DNA of 64,000 bases from JAPPHA01 sp964291635 (GTDB taxonomy: Bacteria; Pseudomonadota; Alphaproteobacteria; Rhodobacterales; Rhodobacteraceae), in the NCBI GenBank assembly GCA_964291635.2, contig OZ219905.1, positions 248,001 to 312,000 of the forward strand, in the 5' to 3' direction. The position numbers and the translations under genes were made by a program. How positions within the stretch are numbered: position 1 is the stretch's first letter; every line of letters begins with the position of its first letter. Below the pieces are notes generated by a model that saw nothing but the letters and a program-made list of their open reading frames with translations, was not told the DNA's origin and made no database searches. Positions 17,418 to 26,805 of the stretch are shown one piece after another.

Positions 17418-19327
17418 TGTCTTCGAACGTCGGACCCGGCGCCGCTGCGCACGAATTCGATACTGTTCTGGCAAAACAGGACGTCAAGGACCAGCTTCGG
17501 TTCATCATTTGTGGTTCAGTCGATGACGGCAAATCAACTCTCCTCGGCCGACTACTTTACGATTCGAGGAACATTTTCGACGACCAGATTTCGGCCGCCG
17601 AGTCGGAAAGCCGGGTTTACGGCACCCAGGGAGACTCGGTCGACCTCGCCCTGCTGCTGGACGGCCTGCAGGCGGAACGTGAACAGGGTATCACCATCGA
17701 CGTTGCCTACCGTTACTTTGAAACCCCCAAACGCAAGTTCATCGCAATCGATGCGCCGGGCCACGAACAGTACACCAGAAACATGGCGACAGGAGCGTCG
17801 AATGCCGATGCCGCGCTGATTCTCGTCGATGCACGAAACGGCGTGGTGACGCAAACCCGCCGACACAGTCATATCATCGCGCTGATGGGGATCCGCCGCA
17901 TCTTCCTTGCGGTCAACAAGATGGACCTCGTCGACTACGATCAACGTGTCTATTCCGACATCGTCCGGGAATACCAGGCCGTTGCCCGCGACCTCGGGAC
18001 CGAAGAGATCAATGCGGTGCCGGTGTCGGCACTGACCGGCGAAAATGTCTTTTCACCTCGCGGGAACACGCCGTGGCATGGCGGCCCGACCTTGTTTGAA
18101 CTGCTTGAGAATGTCGATGTGCGGCGCGACGAATTGGCAACTGCATTTCGCCTGCCTGTCCAGTGGGTCAATCGGCCGAACCCCGGTTTTCGCGGCTACA
18201 GCGGAACCGTCGCTTCTGGGCATGTCGAGCGCGGAATGAATGTCGTCGCCATCCCGTCGGGCAGGCAATCTACCGTTGAACGCATTCTCGGGCCATCGGG
18301 CGACCTCGAAAAGGCGATCGCCGGCCAGTCGATAACCATCGTGCTGGCCGACGAGATCGACATCAGCCGCGGTGAAATGATTGCGGGTACCGACAGCCCG
18401 CCTGAGATCGCCGATCACTTTGCAGTGCACCTGATCTGGACGGATTCGCGGCCCATGCTGCCGGAACGTTCCTATTCGGCCCGTTTTGCCAGCGCCTCCG
18501 GAATCGCGCAGATCACGGATCTCACCCACCGAATTGACGTCAATACCCCGAACCGGCTGGCGGCCAAGACGCTTGAGCTGAACGAAATCGGCTACTGCAA
18601 GATCACGCTGGACCATGCCATTCCATTCGATCCCTATTCGGTAAGTCGCCAGACGGGCAGTTTCGTGCTGATCGACAGGTTTACCAATTCCACCGTTGGC
18701 GCCGGAGTGATCGATTTCGCGCTCCGTCGCGCCAGCAATATTTCTTGGCAGGAGATGAAGGTCGACAAGGCGACGCGGGCACGCGCTACCGCGCAGAAAC
18801 CATGCATCCTGTGGTTGACCGGATTGTCGGGGGCGGGCAAGTCGACCATTGCCGACCGCCTGGAACAGAAGCTCCAGTCACTCGGCCGGTTCACTTATCT
18901 TCTGGACGGCGACAATGTCCGCCACGGTCTCAACAAGGACCTCGGCTTTACCGAAGAAGATCGGGTGGAAAACATCCGCCGGGTTGCCGAAGTCGCGCGG
19001 CTGATGGTTGACGCCGGTCTTATCGTCATCGTTTCCTTCATCTCGCCGTTCCGTTCGGAGCGCCAGATGGCGCGATCGATGGTGGAAGAAGGCGAGTTCT
19101 TCGAAATCCACGTCGATACGCCTCTCGAAGTTTGCGAAGAACGGGATCCGAAAGGTTTGTACGCCAAGGCCCGGAAAGGCATTCTCGCCAATTTCACCGG
19201 AATCGACTCTCCGTACGAACCACCGGAAAGACCGGACTTGCGCATCAACACGACGAAGGTGCCGGCCGACGAAGCCGCGGATGACGTTATCGAATTCCTG
19301 AGGAGTAAGGGGGCTGGTTTCGGTTGA
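17417..19327 (+). CDS. cysNC: Bifunctional sulfate adenylyltransferase subunit 1 / APS kinase
   Basis: Fused CysN and CysC, 636 aa, as in many alphaproteobacteria. The N-terminal GTPase (residues about 25-440) has the P-loop GSVDDGKSTLLGRLLYDS, the DAPGHEQYTRNMATGAS switch region and NKMD. It drives APS synthesis with CysD. The C-terminal APS kinase (about 455-630) has its own P-loop, LTGLSGAGKSTIADRLE, and the IVSFISPFRSER motif, and makes PAPS. The product set supports sulfate assimilation or sulfation. No downstream sulfur gene follows on the same strand. Confidence 0.96.
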   Translation: MSSNVGPGAAAHEFDTVLAKQDVKDQLRFIICGSVDDGKSTLLGRLLYDSRNIFDDQISAAESESRVYGTQGDSVDLALLLDGLQAEREQGITIDVAYRYFETPKRKFIAIDAPGHEQYTRNMATGASNADAALILVDARNGVVTQTRRHSHIIALMGIRRIFLAVNKMDLVDYDQRVYSDIVREYQAVARDLGTEEINAVPVSALTGENVFSPRGNTPWHGGPTLFELLENVDVRRDELATAFRLPVQWVNRPNPGFRGYSGTVASGHVERGMNVVAIPSGRQSTVERILGPSGDLEKAIAGQSITIVLADEIDISRGEMIAGTDSPPEIADHFAVHLIWTDSRPMLPERSYSARFASASGIAQITDLTHRIDVNTPNRLAAKTLELNEIGYCKITLDHAIPFDPYSVSRQTGSFVLIDRFTNSTVGAGVIDFALRRASNISWQEMKVDKATRARATAQKPCILWLTGLSGAGKSTIADRLEQKLQSLGRFTYLLDGDNVRHGLNKDLGFTEEDRVENIRRVAEVARLMVDAGLIVIVSFISPFRSERQMARSMVEEGEFFEIHVDTPLEVCEERDPKGLYAKARKGILANFTGIDSPYEPPERPDLRINTTKVPADEAADDVIEFLRSKGAGFG

Positions 19328-19673
19328 ACCGGGGCGCGGGAGAGGCACCCGAGTACACTCCCGGTCGGGAACGAGGTTTCACAACCGCCCGAAGGACGGT
19401 AGCGCGAGCGGTCGTATGCGACCGGACCGAACAGCGTCAGCGCATGGCCCGTCGAGGCTTCGGCCGTCCTGCAGGTCTCGCCGCCGACATCCGGGGACAC
19501 GCCATGATCGTGATCTGTTCAAAGGAATCGCGCAGGGCCGAGCAGGAGATGTCGTTGAGTCGGTCGCGAAACGCCAGGTTTCATCACGACTTTCCGTCTT
19601 TCATCGTTACGGGTCCTGGCAGGAGACCTCTCAATTTCCGCGATGCCCAAAAAAAACGGCGGGCGGGCGGGCA
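19328..19673. other. Convergent intergenic region, no gene seen
   Basis: This 346-bp gap separates cysNC from the converging phosphatase gene. It has no recognisable gene and no clear terminator hairpin with a T-run. Confidence 0.5.
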
Positions 19674-20504
19674 TCACGAAGCCAGTGCGGCGAAAACCTC
19701 TTGTAGTGCGGCCCAGCGCGTGCGGTTTCGAGCAACCAGAAGTTGGCCGGTTGTTCTGCTCGCCCGGTAGCGGCTTCCATCCGCCAGCATCGCGGAAAAT
19801 CCGCCGGCCTCGCGGTAAACCAGTTCGCCGGCGGCGTGGTCCCACGGCTTCATCAGACCCGAAATGCCGAAATCACAGGCACCCATGGCGAGTAGCCAGT
19901 ACTCAAAACACGAACAACGGAAGGACATCGTTCGATCGAAATCCACAAGCCTGAGCGCCAGTTTTCTTCGCGCCGCGGATGGGAACAGATGCAGCGGCAC
20001 GAGGCCGACGGTTCCGCATCCCGTCCTGTCTATCAAAAGCCTGCGTTTGGCGCCGCTTGGGGAACAATAGAACGCACCCCCTCCGGAACTGGCCCGAATC
20101 CATTCATCCGAAATCGGGTCGTACAGGAGTCCGAATGTCGTCTGTTCGTTTTCGACAACGGCCAGGATGACGCCGAAGAGCGGCAAGCCATTCGCGAAAT
20201 TCCATGTTCCGTCAATTGGGTCGATGATCACTGCGAGACTTGCTTCGGGCAGCGCGTCCAGAATGCCCGCGTCTTCATCCACCGCCTCTTCACCGATGAC
20301 CAATGCGCCCGGGAGCAGTTTCGCGGCTGCCTCCGCAATGACCCGTTCGGCGGCACGGTCAGCAATGGTCACAAGATCATCTGGGCCGGATTTCGTATCG
20401 ATCTCCTCACTGGCAGTGTTGCGAAACCGGGGCATGATCTGGGCACGGGCAGCGAAGCGCACAGCCTGGATCAATCCTTCGACGACGCATTCCGTCACCG
20501 GCAT
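19674..20504 (-). CDS. Inositol-monophosphatase-family phosphatase
   Basis: Mg-dependent phosphatase of 276 aa with the three metal-site motifs of the family: VIGEEAVDED (about residue 70), IIDPIDGTWNFANG (about residue 91) and PWDHAAGELVYREAGG (about residue 220). The family includes inositol, histidinol and 3'-phosphoadenosine 5'-phosphate phosphatases. The convergent cysDNC genes would fit a CysQ-like role. However, it lies 29 nt downstream of the DUF1868 gene at the end of the ugp operon, which would fit a sugar- or polyol-phosphate substrate. I cannot choose between these from the sequence. Confidence 0.88.
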   Translation of the reverse strand: MPVTECVVEGLIQAVRFAARAQIMPRFRNTASEEIDTKSGPDDLVTIADRAAERVIAEAAAKLLPGALVIGEEAVDEDAGILDALPEASLAVIIDPIDGTWNFANGLPLFGVILAVVENEQTTFGLLYDPISDEWIRASSGGGAFYCSPSGAKRRLLIDRTGCGTVGLVPLHLFPSAARRKLALRLVDFDRTMSFRCSCFEYWLLAMGACDFGISGLMKPWDHAAGELVYREAGGFSAMLADGSRYRASRTTGQLLVARNRTRWAALQEVFAALAS

Positions 20505-20533
20505 CGCGGTCGTTTTCCCATCACTCCAAATCC

Positions 20534-21284
20534 TTATGTCAGAAGCTTTACCGGCTCGAAATGATGCATGTCGTCAAAGTTGCAGAACTCGACGGGACCA
20601 AGGTCGACGAGACCAATCTCATCCATGTATCTTTCGGCCATCTCCGCGCCAAGAGCCGCGATCCCCCGCGCGGTCGCCTCCGGCACCCACTCGAGCAAAT
20701 AGGCCAATGTGATGTGAAACACGTAGTCGTCAAAATCCTCAGAATCTATCCCGGTTGCATCCCGAAGCGCGATCCGGGTTTCGCGCAGGGTTAGCTCCTC
20801 GTCTTCGGTGGCGCCCACCATGGTCAGGCTGCACCCGCCAAAGAGCCCGGCAACGCGTATTCGGTGGCGCAAGGGTAGCGCAATCCCGTCGACACGGCCA
20901 AGCAAGGCATCGGTTACGTCATCACGCGATAAATCTTGAGGCAGGCCTGTGGGCCATCTTGTGCCAGGTTTGGGCAGTGGGCGAGACGCCCTGGAACACT
21001 GTCATGTGAAAGCTGTCAGGCGGCAGGAAGGTAAAGAACTTCCGAAATGCGCTCGTCTTCAACTCAGCCTGAAGAGCACAAATGGCCTCAAACGCCTTCG
21101 AGTTGCGATCAACATGGCAGATGAAGGTGTTTCCGGGCCAATTCTGCACGCGTCCATCGGTCGTGAACTTCCCGCCTCGGCCCTCAAGTGAAACCCAGGG
21201 CGGGAGCGGAGCGTCCGACAAACGGCCGGTGAGATATTTGATTTCATCGGGACGCCTCGGAGCCATCTTTTCCTTGTCGATCAC
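20534..21284 (-). pseudogene. DUF1868 / 2H phosphoesterase-like gene with a frameshift
   Basis: Two adjacent frames encode the two halves of one protein of about 240 aa. The first (21284 down to 20922) contains DSFHMTVFQGV; the second (from about 20960 down to 20534) contains DYVFHITLAYLLEW. The two H-x-T motifs form the active site of 2H phosphoesterases, which open cyclic phosphates. The natural continuation (RWPTGLPQDLSRDDVTDALL) is in the other frame, so a single-base change near 20960-20990 breaks the gene. Its ATG overlaps the ugpC stop (ATGA). It could also be a sequencing error. Confidence 0.7.
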
Positions 21285-22327
21285 AACCGCAGACCATTCG
21301 CAGAATCAAACAGGTGAAGGTCTTTCTCGGGGAACGTGAGATTGAGTTGATCGAGACCCGCCAGTTCCGTCCCAATTGGTGTGGCGACGTTGACTTCCTG
21401 TCCGCCATTGAGGCGCACCACGAAAGAGGTGTGCGACCCGAGATCCTCGCGATAGATCACCTCAGAGGCGATCACGCCTTCACCGATCCTGATTCTCTCC
21501 GGACGAATGCCGAGAACCACCGGGCCGGTTCGCCCGTGGGGTGCAATCTCGGTACCGTCCGCCAGCCGCAAATGACTGCCATCTCCGATGACCTCGATCA
21601 GGTTCATCGCGGGCGTACCGACAAAGCCGGCAACGAAGGTTGTCGCCGGTCGGTGGTATATCTCATGCGGCGAGGCGAACTGCTCGACCCGTCCGTTGTT
21701 CAGGATCAGGACCCGGTCCGCCAAGGTCATTGCCTCGACTTGGTCATGGGTGACGAACACGGTCGTTGCCCCGATGCGCTCGTGAAGTTCGCTCAACTCC
21801 ATGCGCATGTCGTGGCGAAGCCGCGCGTCGAGGTTCGAGAGCGGTTCGTCGAACAGGAGCACCTGCGGCTCGCGCACAATGGCGCGGGCAATGGCGACAC
21901 GCTGGCGCTGGCCGCCGGATAGTTCCGACGGCCTCCGTTCCAGGAACCCAGAAAGTCCGACGAAATCCGCCGCTGCACGCACCCTGCGTTTGCGATCGGG
22001 CCTGGGAACGCGCGCGACTTTCAGCGAATAGCCGATATTGGCGGCCACGCTCATATGCGGGTAGAGGGCGTAATTCTGGAACACCATGGCGCACCCCCGG
22101 TCCTTGGGTTCCACGTCCTGCACTTCCTGCTCGCCAATGAAAATCCTCCCCCCGCTCACCCGTTCCAGTCCTGCGATCATGTTGAGCAACGTGGATTTGC
22201 CGCAGCCGGATGGTCCGAGGATCACGGTGAACTCGCCGGCGGCAATCTCTGCAGTCAATTCGGGGATGACCTCGATCTTGCCGAAGCTCTTCTTCACGTG
22301 GTCAAGGCGGATTGTATTGGCGGTCAA
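21281..22327 (-). CDS. ugpC: sn-Glycerol-3-phosphate-type ABC transporter ATPase
   Basis: ATP-binding subunit of 348 aa in the MalK/UgpC group. It has Walker A GPSGCGKSTLLNMIAGLE, the Q-loop VFQNYALYPHMSV, the signature LSGGQRQRVAIARAIV, Walker B VLLFDEPLSNLDARLR and the H-loop VTHDQVEAMTLA. The C-terminal regulatory TOBE-type domain follows (about residue 240 on, GTPAMNLIEVIGDG). It is the fourth gene in the order ugpB-A-E-C, which is the E. coli order and supports the assignment. Other polyol-phosphate substrates remain possible. Confidence 0.88.
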   Translation of the reverse strand: MTANTIRLDHVKKSFGKIEVIPELTAEIAAGEFTVILGPSGCGKSTLLNMIAGLERVSGGRIFIGEQEVQDVEPKDRGCAMVFQNYALYPHMSVAANIGYSLKVARVPRPDRKRRVRAAADFVGLSGFLERRPSELSGGQRQRVAIARAIVREPQVLLFDEPLSNLDARLRHDMRMELSELHERIGATTVFVTHDQVEAMTLADRVLILNNGRVEQFASPHEIYHRPATTFVAGFVGTPAMNLIEVIGDGSHLRLADGTEIAPHGRTGPVVLGIRPERIRIGEGVIASEVIYREDLGSHTSFVVRLNGGQEVNVATPIGTELAGLDQLNLTFPEKDLHLFDSANGLRL

Positions 22328-22331
22328 AGGA

Positions 22332-23255
22332 TCATTTCTCCGAAAGGTTCATGCCCCGCACAATCTGACGCTGCATGACGGCGATCAGAGTGACGGGGAT
22401 GATGGAGACAAACAATGCCCCGGTCATGAGCAATGGCACTTCGGGGATACGCTCGGGATCCGTCGTGGCCAGCTTCGCAAGGCCCACGACCGCAGGTTGC
22501 GCGTCCGGAGTTGAAGCCGCGATCAGGGGCCACAGGTAGGAAGTCCAACCGCCGATGAACCAGAACATGAAGGTGGCGATCAGTGGCGTCCAGGACAGCG
22601 GCAGCAAGATGTCGACCATGAAGCGGAGTGGACCGGCTCCGTCCATTGCCGCAGCCCTCGGCAGGTCGCGTGGCAGGGTCAGGAAGAACTGTCGGTAGAT
22701 GAAGACGGACGTGCAGGAAGTGGCGATCGGCGCGGCGACACCGATATATGTGTCGAGCAGACTCAGGCGCAGTTCCGGCACCCGAACGCCCGCGACCCTG
22801 TCGGCAAGCCAGTCGATTCCCGTCGCCTTTACGATCCAGTTCACCGGCATGAGGACATTGGCGACGATCTGGTAGGTCGTGATGACAACCAGTTCCAGCG
22901 GGAGCATCACCGTGGCGATGGTTACCGCGAAGATAACCCGGTTCATCCGGTTTTCGAAGAAAACCAGTGCGAATGTCGCGGCGAAGGCAAAGGCGCATTT
23001 GATCGCGGCGACGAGAAGCGAAATCACGAAGGAGTTCCATAACTGCTTCGGGAGCTGGGTTTCGGTGACGATCAGCCGGATGTTGTCGAGAAAATGCCCA
23101 CTGATCCGGAACCGGATCCCGCCCGCCTGGACGAATTGCTGGTAGGACTGTGTCGCCGTAACGAACGCGATGACGAGCGGAGCAAGGACAAAAGCCATCC
23201 CCAGGAGGAGAAGCACGGTCGCGGTGCGATCTATTGCGGTGGCCTTCTCGATCAC
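22332..23255 (-). CDS. ugpE: Glycerol-3-phosphate-type ABC transporter permease
   Basis: Inner-membrane permease of 307 aa with about six helices. The EAA loop near residue 205 reads PRDLPRAAAMDGAGPLRFMV. It lies between ugpA and ugpC with 5-nt and 4-nt gaps, so it is co-transcribed. The gene order and the neighbouring UgpB homologue give the name; the membrane fold alone only shows a MalG-type permease. Confidence 0.85.
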   Translation of the reverse strand: MIEKATAIDRTATVLLLLGMAFVLAPLVIAFVTATQSYQQFVQAGGIRFRISGHFLDNIRLIVTETQLPKQLWNSFVISLLVAAIKCAFAFAATFALVFFENRMNRVIFAVTIATVMLPLELVVITTYQIVANVLMPVNWIVKATGIDWLADRVAGVRVPELRLSLLDTYIGVAAPIATSCTSVFIYRQFFLTLPRDLPRAAAMDGAGPLRFMVDILLPLSWTPLIATFMFWFIGGWTSYLWPLIAASTPDAQPAVVGLAKLATTDPERIPEVPLLMTGALFVSIIPVTLIAVMQRQIVRGMNLSEK

Positions 23256-23260
23256 GCCGA

Positions 23261-24142
23261 CTACCGCTCGTACTTGACGTGTTTCTCGAGCCGGAACTGG
23301 AGGAGAACCATGGCGATCACGAAAATCATGAGCAAAACGGTCTGCGTAGCCGCACCGGACAGGTCGTAGGCTTTGAAGCCATCGACGTAGATTTTGTAGA
23401 TCAAGAGCGTCGTCGCCTCACCCGGCCCCCCTTGGGTCATCGTGTCGATCAGCCCGAAGGCTTCGACCACCGTACCCACGAATTCCAGCACGAAAGTCAG
23501 GAACAGCTGGGGGGTCAGGAGCGGCAATTGAATGTCGAGGATTCTCCGCCAGGACCCTGCCCCGTCCATCGCCGCCGACTTCGTCAGCGTATCGGGAATG
23601 GCCTGCAGTCCCGACAGCAGAATGACGAAATTGAAGGGAATGCCGTTCCAGACCTGCGCCACCACGATCGTCGCAAAGGCATCGTTCCCGTCGATCCGTG
23701 GGTTCCAGAGCCCGGGAAACAGATCGTTGATTGGCGAGAAAATCCCCAGAAACGGGTTGAAAATGAACACGAAGACAACGCCGATCGAGGCGCCTGCGAC
23801 GGCCTTGGGCCAGATGATGATGTTGCGCGCGGCTTGAGACAGGCGCAATCCACGATCGGCAGCAAGGGCGAGGACGAGCGAAATTCCGATCGCGAGCCCC
23901 GGCGCGATGATCATGAACACGACCGTGCGCCGCAGGGCTTCCCAATACACCGGGTCGGACAACACGCGCGAAAAGTTCTGCAATCCCACGAATTGCGAAC
24001 CTCCCCCGAAGGGACGTTCCAGGAAGAACGACCAGAAGAAGGCGAGACCTACGGGGACATAGAAGAACAGGAATATCAAAACCAGGATTGGCGCGACCAG
24101 CATCGCGTAGGTCGCGCGCCCGACATAGAAGCCCTGTCGCAT
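23261..24142 (-). CDS. ugpA: Glycerol-3-phosphate-type ABC transporter permease
   Basis: Partner permease of 293 aa. Its first helix (residues about 10-32) is followed by FLERPFGGGSQFVGLQNFSR, the usual periplasmic segment of UgpA/MalF-type proteins. The EAA loop reads LTKSAAMDGAGSWRRILDI. It lies 54 nt after ugpB and directly before ugpE. Confidence 0.85.
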   Translation of the reverse strand: MRQGFYVGRATYAMLVAPILVLIFLFFYVPVGLAFFWSFFLERPFGGGSQFVGLQNFSRVLSDPVYWEALRRTVVFMIIAPGLAIGISLVLALAADRGLRLSQAARNIIIWPKAVAGASIGVVFVFIFNPFLGIFSPINDLFPGLWNPRIDGNDAFATIVVAQVWNGIPFNFVILLSGLQAIPDTLTKSAAMDGAGSWRRILDIQLPLLTPQLFLTFVLEFVGTVVEAFGLIDTMTQGGPGEATTLLIYKIYVDGFKAYDLSGAATQTVLLMIFVIAMVLLQFRLEKHVKYER

Positions 24143-24196
24143 CTTGCCTGCCTTACAGTACCGGCGGACCTTGCCCGCCGGTACACTTATAGTCCA

Positions 24197-25495
24197 TCAG
24201 GGAAGCTCGACACCCTGATAAGTTTGCTCGAAGCGGCGTAGCAACTCGTTCCCGCGGGCCGCGGCATTGTCCAGCGCAGCCTGGATTTCCTGCTCGCCAT
24301 TCAATGCCTTGGTCACTTCCTGGATGAAGATGTCGCGGAACTGGACGTAGAACCCGAGGCGAATGCCGCGGCTGTTGGCATCGCCAGGCATGTTGAGCGA
24401 AGCCACGCCGATGTCGGCAGTTGCAAATTCGGGTTCGCCGGCCATCTCGCTGGCCTTGAGGGTTTCAAGGGCCGCGTTGGTCACCGGCACGTAGCCGGTG
24501 TGCCGGGTAAACGCAATCTGCTGGTTATGCTCCCGGACGAAGTTCAGAAACGCGCGGGCTGCGTCGTAGCTGGCGTCTTCATGGTCCTTCATGACCCAGA
24601 TCGAAGCCCCGCCTATCAGCGTGTTGCGGCGATCGTGCCCTTCGTATATCGGGGCGAAGCCGATGCCGACGGCATCGCCTAGCGCGGCCAGGGCACCACC
24701 ATATGCGGCAGAAGAGGTTTCAAGCATCGCACACTCGCCGGCATTGAAACCATTTCTGCCGGCCGGTGTGTCGGCGGGAAGGCGAAACAATCCCTCGGCC
24801 CGCCAGGCGGCGATATTGACGAGATGTTCCGCAACGAGACCGGTGTTGAACGTGTACTCGGCATCCAATCCGCCGTAACCGTTGTTGTTCGAAGCGATTG
24901 CCTCGCCATGACGGGCCGAGAACTGTTCGAGCGAGAACCAGGGATGCACGCGTTGCAGTACCGGGCAGGCGTGACCGTTGTCTTTCAGCTTGAGCGCGAC
25001 CTCCACGACGCCCTCGTAAGTCTCCGGGATCTCTGTGACGCCCACTTCGCCGAGCATCTCCATGTTCGCGTAGAAGATCATCGTTGATCCGTTATAGGGC
25101 TGGGAGTAGAGTTCGCCCGTCGAGGTCTCGTAGTAAGACCGCGCGCCGCCAATGTAATCGTCCCATGCCACATCCGGCATGATCGCCTCGACCGACAGGA
25201 CCGCGCCCGAAAGCATCAGGTCCAGCGTTCCTGCGTCGAAGAACTGGATGAGCACCGGGTGCTCACCGGTTCGGTAGGCGGCAATGGCTTTCTGCATGCC
25301 TGCTTCGTAGCCACCGTGACCGACACAGGTGATGCCGTGGGCGTCCTGAGCGGCATTGAAGGCGTCGCAGGCGTTTTGGATGGCTTCTTCGACCCGGCCG
25401 GTATTTCCATACCAAAACTCGATTTCAGCGGCGTTTGCCACCGGGACTGCAGCACTCAGAGCAAGAGCGAGCGCGGCGAGAAAATTGGTTTTCAT
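24197..25495 (-). CDS. ugpB: Glycerol-3-phosphate-type periplasmic binding protein
   Basis: Solute-binding protein of 432 aa with a signal peptide (residues about 1-22, ending AVPVANAAEI). It matches UgpB along its length in remembered features: IEFWYGNTGRVEEAIQNACD, QPYNGSTMIFYANMEML, FSARHGEAIASNNNGYGG, IGGASIWVMKDHE, TGYVPVTNAALE and the terminal ARGNELLRRFEQ. UgpB binds sn-glycerol-3-phosphate or glycerophosphodiesters. The start ATG at 25495 follows a GGGAGCCTCC-type leader. It is the first gene of the operon and is divergent from a ROK regulator. Confidence 0.88.
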   Translation of the reverse strand: MKTNFLAALALALSAAVPVANAAEIEFWYGNTGRVEEAIQNACDAFNAAQDAHGITCVGHGGYEAGMQKAIAAYRTGEHPVLIQFFDAGTLDLMLSGAVLSVEAIMPDVAWDDYIGGARSYYETSTGELYSQPYNGSTMIFYANMEMLGEVGVTEIPETYEGVVEVALKLKDNGHACPVLQRVHPWFSLEQFSARHGEAIASNNNGYGGLDAEYTFNTGLVAEHLVNIAAWRAEGLFRLPADTPAGRNGFNAGECAMLETSSAAYGGALAALGDAVGIGFAPIYEGHDRRNTLIGGASIWVMKDHEDASYDAARAFLNFVREHNQQIAFTRHTGYVPVTNAALETLKASEMAGEPEFATADIGVASLNMPGDANSRGIRLGFYVQFRDIFIQEVTKALNGEQEIQAALDNAAARGNELLRRFEQTYQGVELP

Positions 25496-25541
25496 GGGAG
25501 CCTCCTAGGGTTTCGTAACAATGGACCACATGTCCGAATCC

Positions 25542-25568
25542 CATTATTACACATAAAGTGTAATAATG
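25542..25568. promoter_or_regulatory. Perfect inverted repeat between ugpB and the ROK gene, likely operator
   Basis: CATTATTACAC (25542-25552) and GTGTAATAATG (25558-25568) form a perfect 11-bp inverted repeat with a 5-nt spacer. It lies in the 146-bp divergent gap, 47 bp from the ugpB start. ROK repressors bind A/T-rich inverted repeats, so this is a strong operator candidate. No T-run follows, which speaks against a terminator. Confidence 0.65.
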
Positions 25569-25641
25569 TCGCGCCAAAATTTCGGAATATTTTTCGGAGT
25601 TGACTCGTTCCGTTTTGTTCTGTTTCGGGTAGGGTTCTGCC

Positions 25642-26805
25642 ATGAATTCGCATCCTTATGATCCGCTTTCTCGTATCGAGTCGCTCTATTTGCGCGGGGA
25701 CGGAGATTCCCGGGTTGTGTCCAGCAACGAGAGGCGGGTCCTTGCCGAAGTCTGGCAAACTCCGGGGAGGTCGCGCGCGGCATTCAGAACCCGGTTGAAT
25801 CTTGCACAACAGTCGATTCATCGCATCGTCACCCAACTGGAAGAACGAGGAATGGTCCTGCTAGGTGAATCGGTTCCGCCCGTGAACAAGGGCAAACCCA
25901 GTCCCCGGCTTCATCTCAATTCGCGCTTTGCGTGTTCGGTTGGCGTCTCGATCAACACGGATAGCGCGGGCATATGCGTGATGGATTTCTCGGGAGGTTT
26001 CTCATCCCGTTCGGTGTCCATTGACGCATTGACCATGGACGAAGCGATTGACGTCACCGAAAGTGAAATCAGTGGCCTTCTGGAGGCACGCGGTTTCCGA
26101 TGGGAGGATGTATTCGGTATCGGATTTGCAATTACCGGTTTCCTTGTCGAGGGCACGCGGTTCAATGCCCCCGAACCGCTGTCGGAGTGGTCGGCGGTAC
26201 ACCTCGGCCCATTGCTTGCCGACCGGTTCGAAAAACCGGTCTGGACAGAGAACGGCGCCAACACGAGCGCGCTGTGCGAGCGGATGCTTGGCGTGGGACG
26301 AAGCGTCGACAACTTCGTGTACCTGTCGTTCAATTACGGCTTCGGTGGCGGGATCATCCTCAACGGCGAACTCGCCCGCGGCGGCTTCGGAAACGCCGGC
26401 GAGTTGAGCGGCATGTTTACCCCTGAGGAGATGGGGGACCGGCCCAGGTTGCGCAGTCTTCTCAAAATGCTCCAGGAAAGCGGTGTCGACGTCCGCACAA
26501 TCGACGATCTGACGCAGCGATTTGACATGGCCTGGCCTGGTGTTGCCGACTGGCTCGACCGCGTGTCGGCCCACTATAGTCGCGTGATCAACGTGTTGAG
26601 CGCCGTTGTCGATCCCGAAGTCATCGTGCTTGGCGGGCAAATTCCGCGCCAACTTGCCGAGGAATTGATGGAACGAACCATGTTTTACGAAACGCCACGG
26701 CACGGTGTCCACCGCAAGATGCCGCAGCTTCACGCCTCCGAGATCCATGGGGAAACGGCCGCGATCGGGGCTGCAAGCTTGCCTTTAAAGGAGGTTTTCT
26801 TCTGA
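25642..26805 (+). CDS. ROK-family transcriptional regulator
   Basis: Regulator of 387 aa with an N-terminal winged helix (residues about 25-80, FRTRLNLAQQSIHRIVTQLE) and a C-terminal sugar-kinase-like ROK domain (VGVSINTDSAGICVMDFSGG; FGGGIILNGELARGGFGNAG). The usual ROK zinc motif CxCGxxGC is not visible, so it may sense ligand without that site. It is divergent from ugpBAEC, with an 11-bp inverted repeat between them, and probably controls that operon and itself. Confidence 0.9.
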   Translation: MNSHPYDPLSRIESLYLRGDGDSRVVSSNERRVLAEVWQTPGRSRAAFRTRLNLAQQSIHRIVTQLEERGMVLLGESVPPVNKGKPSPRLHLNSRFACSVGVSINTDSAGICVMDFSGGFSSRSVSIDALTMDEAIDVTESEISGLLEARGFRWEDVFGIGFAITGFLVEGTRFNAPEPLSEWSAVHLGPLLADRFEKPVWTENGANTSALCERMLGVGRSVDNFVYLSFNYGFGGGIILNGELARGGFGNAGELSGMFTPEEMGDRPRLRSLLKMLQESGVDVRTIDDLTQRFDMAWPGVADWLDRVSAHYSRVINVLSAVVDPEVIVLGGQIPRQLAEELMERTMFYETPRHGVHRKMPQLHASEIHGETAAIGAASLPLKEVFF

